64,000 nt of DNA from Taenia hydatigena. Taxonomy: Eukaryota > Platyhelminthes > Cestoda > Cyclophyllidea > Taeniidae. Location: positions 248,001 to 312,000 of the forward strand of contig JADWOT020001577.1 in the NCBI GenBank assembly GCA_036345935.2. The letters run 5' to 3'. Numbering within the stretch: position 1 is the first letter of the stretch; each line of letters begins with the position of its first letter. The notes under the pieces are model-generated. The model was not told the DNA's origin. It ran no database searches and was given only the letters and a program-made list of their open reading frames with translations. The translations under genes were made by a program, and so were the position numbers. Positions 59,390-64,000 of the stretch are shown piece after piece.

Positions 59390-62300
59390 CTATATCTCCA
59401 TAAAGACAGCGGAGGAATTGGGTTTTTGCAAGCGCTGTCGTTTCAAAGCCAAGTTGTAGGCGTTTTCAATGAGAGCTCGCAACCAGGGCTCGTGTTCCGA
59501 TTCAATCGATGCAAGAAAATCGTTAATTGGTGGGAGAATGGTCTCCACAGCTTCTCCTGAAAGTAGTAATCGTCATCAGGCTTCTTGTCAAGACCAATGC
59601 AGGATTTTCGGTATGCTACTAACCTGGATATGAGTAGGCAGAGACATACTCAAAATCTTGAATCCTAAACAAAAGCCAGTCAAGCTCCAAAGCCATGAAA
59701 AGAACACGTTTATAGTAGTTAAGGCCTAGATTAGTAGAATGTTCGTTAGTATTGAGCGCTACCGGCCGGTTCGTGTCTCACGGTTCCAACGTTCAGGATG
59801 TAAATGAATCAGTGCCGTGGAACAGCCGAAAACAGAGGCTTCAACGAAACCTAGTGTTTGGGATCGCTAGGACTACTGTGGATTGGCCGATGGGCCGATG
59901 GGCCGATGGGATGCGTGGATGTGGATGGAACCAGTGTCTCCTTTCCCTTCTCCCAGGACGTGTGAGGGCAAAGTTTACTTCCTCTTTGAAGAAGGTCTTG
60001 GGCATTTTCAGCCTCAATTGCCTAACCTTCAGCGAGGTCGCACGGGTATGATGGAGCGGCCAATACAAGGATGACCAGTGGAGAGTACTGTATCCGTAGA
60101 CTAGAGCGCATCTATGCTTTACAATGTAGGTATGGCCAAGTATTATCGAAGACTTATAACGGGCGAATATCGGGGTATTGGACGCTTGCAGTCCAGTTTG
60201 AAAGGCCATGACAGCATAGACAGTTTGTAATATCGGTGGTGCCAACTGCTTCAACTGCCCAAGGAGGTTGAGGAGTTCAAAATTTGCGAGCGCTATATCT
60301 CATCGTAGCTTACCAGCCAACAGAAAATGCTCAAGTAGAGCACAGAAGAAGCTATTCTCGCACGCCTCATTGAAATCCTCACCCTCATTCGGTTTCTTCC
60401 ACCTAATTGGCAAATGAAACAGTAAGGCGGCGAAAGTAGCCGAGAGAAACAAGAGAGGTAAAACGCACGAATCCACTTTCACTGCCTGAGTCCAGATCTC
60501 CTGCAACAGCAGTTGGTGCTGCATTTCCGTTGACTCAACCTCCGTGGCCTCTGTTTCATCCAACTCCGTCGCCAGGTGAGCCAGTCGAAGTGCCGCAGAG
60601 AAGGTGGCAAGAAGATCCTCCCTCGTCGACTCTTGCGACGATTCCACCTCCGAAACAAAGAGCTGAGCGAGTGCTGCAGCGGAGCAGACCGCAGGGTGGG
60701 CGTCCTTATGTAGTGGCTTCCGTCGCATCCACTCCTCCTGGTATAAGAAAATCGCGTCTTCTGTACCAACGTCGGTACCATGGCGTTCTAACAATGCCTA
60801 TAGACCAGCTAGCTCTTCTGTGCGCTAGTAATAAACCAGCTATACGGGAAAACGAAGTTAAGAAAGAGACTCGCCTGAAGACGAAGCACGTCCAGATGCT
60901 TGTCAACAAACCCGTTTTCGTTTTCGATGGATTCACGGTGGCCGGCGGCGATGGACGAGAGTTTGGAAAGACTAAGGAGAGTACGTCGACGTTGAAGGGA
61001 GTTAGTCTCGCTTACTCCTGCAGCAAAAAGTCCCTTGGATGCCTGAAAGCAGGACCCAGAATGAGTACTGCATAACTAACTGGTTAACAAAGTCACAAAT
61101 TTTTTCCTCTCTTCGCTAAACAAACTCTCAGAAACATTTTTCGCTCCTGTACCTGATCATAGTCTCTATTGCCAAGTTGATGTAGCCAAGCAAAGTCCCT
61201 TGCCTCCTGCCGCTGCAGAAATCGACTGACACACGTGTCCACAGTTTGCCGCGCCCGTTTTACCGACGGTGCACCGGGAGCGGCTCGAGGTGACGAGGTT
61301 AGGCGCTTTTGTTGCGTCTCTGTCGCGTCCATCGCTCCCCCCGCTGCTACTTCCGTTTCCCTCTTCTGCAACGCCACAAGTAGTGACTGAAGACGCGCCT
61401 TCTCGCCATGCGAGTAGTGCCACTAACAGGAGGGAGGAAATCACAGAAATAAGAGACCATTATTGGGCGTTATCCAAGAAAGGACAAGAGTGGGAACCTA
61501 CCTGGAGAGCATAATCAGCCAGCCGGATGTCCAAGGGACATCGGGAGAGTGCGTTCATGAGGTTAGAGTGTTGCTTTCCATCGGATGTGTGCTTGTCTAG
61601 GTGGTCGGAGATTTCGACCATCAACTCCTTGTCGAGGAAGCGGATAGCCAGGTCCAAAGCCGCCTCAGGACGATTTATGCGCCATGCTGGAGGGACGGCA
61701 AAAAGCAATCAAACAAAAACCGAATTTCGTATTACGAAATTATCACAAGCAAACCGAAAGTGCGAAACAGAGGAGCGATAAAGTGGGCAAACACCCACAA
61801 CTGCCCGCTCACCCACAGCGGATATTAGCCGCGTCCTCAACTCTGCGAACCATGTGTCCAGGTCGACCGAGTGGTTGGGCCACCGCACAAGCTGTTGAAC
61901 GACACAGAGGAGGATGGTGGCCAACTCCACGCTACGACACGCGCATTCCTGCTTCAGGGACCCACCGTCCACCAGCATACGGTCGGTATCTCCGGATAGG
62001 GCAACAACCACCTCAACCAAAGCGTCAAACTACAACAGAGTTAGTGCGTGGGTGTCAAGGTGGTGGACCGACGACGCAAGCAAGCAAATATGCAGAGCGA
62101 CGGAGAGAGTCGGTGATAAAAGCAGAAATGGGCGTACTTGGCTGAAAAAGGAGGGCATAGAGACGAAGATTCGACAAGACAGATGAACTGACGGACAGGC
62201 AGACACAGGAAAGTTGTTAGGCATACAGACAACCAGCAAAGACAGGCGTGCACTGCACTTACAGCGTCAAGAAGCTGGTTGCGTAGAGCATCGCTACTGG

Positions 62301-63973
62301 TGATCCAACAAAAGAAGTCGCATTTAAGGGCACCTTCACCGCCGCCTGCAGAGGATTCCTCAGAGAGAACGGATTCAAGGGCGAATAACAGTTTTTGCCT
62401 GTAGTCGAGGGTCTCGCTGAGACTGGTCTGAAGAGAATAATAGAATCCCCCATTTTGTGACTACAAAAGTTTCACCGATCCGCCAGTCGGAAACTATACA
62501 TTAATAACTTTTCTATTCTCGAATTTTGAAATGCCAGATACACCGTCTTCTTCCCAACTCAGTACTGTTTAGATAAATCCGACATCTAAGCATAGTCCTG
62601 TCACTCACTGTCAGTAGTTGCGCAGCACGAGCTACAAAATCGACAGGGTCCACAGGATCGTTCAGGCAGTTCTTAGCATTGGCTACGAGGTGCTTAGCCA
62701 AATTTGCGATGAACTGGGGAACCAGGGTCACCTACAAGGTCGAAAAATGAAGTTACACGTGTGTCGAAGCGACAAAACTCGAATGACTTTGGTTAGTCGT
62801 TTTGGATCATATAGAGGTGGGGCAGGTGAGAAGAGTTAGCGGAGCGTTTTAGATTCGACCTCCGTGTCAGTGACGTGAGTTATGGCATTGGCAGCCTAGG
62901 CCTCCGGTGGACTTATATACTGAAGCTATTTTCAGATTCGCCTGACACGGTTTTCAAGGGTAACTTAAACAGTGGAAAACAATTCGGCAATGCTTCACTC
63001 CGAATGTTGGAAATTTTGTTGTTCAAAAGATAAGAGAGTGTTTAAATGAAATTCGGGACTAATGGCATACTACCTCACTGACTCGATTTTTGGCGATCAA
63101 TCTCATTTGAATGGATACCCAGAAAACCACCTAAAAGGGGGCACAGAGGGAAAAATGGGATCAACTTACGGTTTGGAATAAAACATCCTCCGAAGAGAGA
63201 AGACTGTGAGCACCTCCGTCACGAATTACACCTGCTAGCATCGCCGCTTCTACCGTAACCTTGAAGACGGGACGTAGAAGAGAGCTCTGTTTCAATCTGA
63301 AAGCAGAAAGTGAGCGATTTCAGGCAATAATCTGTTCGTAGATTTTACTATCAGTTCAAGTACAGCTCGAATAATTAATGGTTGGAGAAATCATCGACCC
63401 TTAGATCTACCAACCAGTTTGACCTACCGACTCCATCGGGTGTGAAGCACACGTGCACATTCACAAACCTCTGCGCCAGTCAGAAAAGCATTAAGCAAGT
63501 GATGTCGACGTTGGTAGAATGGGTTTGCCTCCTCGCCGACCGGAAGGGGCGGGAAAACCTCCGTCAGCACTGTCGAGGTGTCAATTAGTTTACTATCACC
63601 ATCGGCATTACCATCGGAGGTCAAAGCGGCCAGCACTTTAGGCCACAGACGTCTACCCAGACACTCCATGGCCTGCTGTTTCGCTATGAACCGCGAGTCC
63701 CCGGTGCGAGCGAAATCGAAACCCAGAACACTGTTAGCAGCCACTCCACGCCAACGAGCATCAGATCCGCTGGTTGGACGACAGTTGAGAATGAGACGTA
63801 TGAGCTGTAGAAAGGCGGTGGCAATGGCGGATGCGAGTTGACTCCGACGAGGTGTGGCGAATAGAGAGGTGATTGAGTTCTCAGCCTCCTCCTCAAATCC
63901 CATCCAGAGAATTGCGGCGATTCTGGTGAGCGCTTCCAACAGTTGATCAGGATCAACACCAATTGAGGTGGTT
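59390..63973 (-). CDS. NUP133: Nucleoporin NUP133, C-terminal part (5' end beyond window)
   Basis: Twelve exons in the window: 63973-63428, 63296-63170, 62731-62609, 62427-62263, 62029-61813, 61686-61502, 61422-61153, 61042-60875, 60797-60469, 60402-60314, 59725-59624, 59556-59390 (TAG). They join in phase to about 828 codons. The best match to human NUP133 is FAWLHQLGNRDYDQ followed by RRRTLLSLSKLSSIAAG, against LSWLHEINSQELE...KKKTLLGLSKLAALAS. Also alike are PEAALDLAIRFLDKEL (ALxLAxKYxDFxxL type) and the terminal WLRALIENAYNLAL (FEFVLKANYEYY). This is the helical domain that binds NUP107 in the Y-complex of the nuclear pore scaffold, also used at kinetochores. The N-terminal beta-propeller should lie past position 64000; the first exon here begins at an acceptor (CCCTCCAG|A), so the gene is partial. 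The intron 60874-60798 starts with GC. Human NUP133 is 1156 aa. Confidence 0.88.
59884..59911 (+). repeat. 8-bp tandem repeat in NUP133 intron
   Basis: Three successive near-perfect GGGCCGAT-type units (GATTGGCCGATGGGCCGATG onward) in the intron 59726-60313. Short and without coding role. Confidence 0.55.
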
Positions 63974-64000
63974 CTGGAGGGCAAAGAAAAAATGGTGTAA

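Noticed and set aside
60530..61075. 181-codon plus-strand open frame
   Set aside because: It is antisense to two NUP133 exons whose translation matches the family.
1..64000. CRISPR arrays, operons, prophage or insertion sequences
   Set aside because: The window is spliced eukaryotic DNA; no regularly spaced identical repeats or prokaryotic gene organisation are present.

Overview
This is nuclear DNA from an animal. Coding sequence is split by GT-AG introns, several of them extremely short (37-70 bp), genes lie about 10 kb apart, and base composition is balanced. Tiny introns, compact gene spacing and the gene set fit a parasitic flatworm, most likely a tapeworm. The tapeworm placement is inference from overall character, not from a diagnostic marker; I found no spliced-leader gene.

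Layout: positions 1 to about 22.25 kb hold no exon I can recognise, only diverged repeats, microsatellites and two GC-rich islands that could be promoters. Six genes follow. (1) 22379-23458 (+), an intronless IRF2BP-family co-regulator. (2) 24600-41443 (-), a class IIa histone deacetylase (HDAC4/5/7/9 type) in nine exons, about 1113 aa, with a MEF2-binding-type helix, a CtBP motif and a catalytic tyrosine. (3) 42886-50257 (-), RPAP1, the RNA polymerase II assembly/import factor, in 19 exons, about 1434 aa. (4) 54877-57194 (+), an odd-skipped-type (OSR/Bowl) three-finger transcription factor with a CtBP motif. (5) 58211-59337 (+), TTC19, a mitochondrial complex III maturation factor, two exons. 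(6) 59390 to beyond 63973 (-), NUP133, a nuclear pore Y-complex subunit; twelve exons are in the window and the 5' part runs off the right edge.

I rebuilt the exon chains by hand, requiring matching splice phases and agreement with family sequence as I remember it. The RPAP1, HDAC and NUP133 chains stay in frame throughout, and the first two give near-family protein lengths. The genes share a theme of transcriptional control (IRF2BP, class IIa HDAC, OSR, RPAP1), but nothing shows a single linked system; this looks like ordinary gene neighbourhood.

The less ordinary signals are: a degenerate tandem array of about 414 bp units at 51.46-52.93 kb with relatives elsewhere in both orientations; two GC-AG introns; a 72-codon in-phase cassette inside a conserved RPAP1 block; a roughly 70-residue insertion in the HDAC catalytic domain; and the tail-to-tail TTC19/NUP133 pair whose stops are 52 bp apart.
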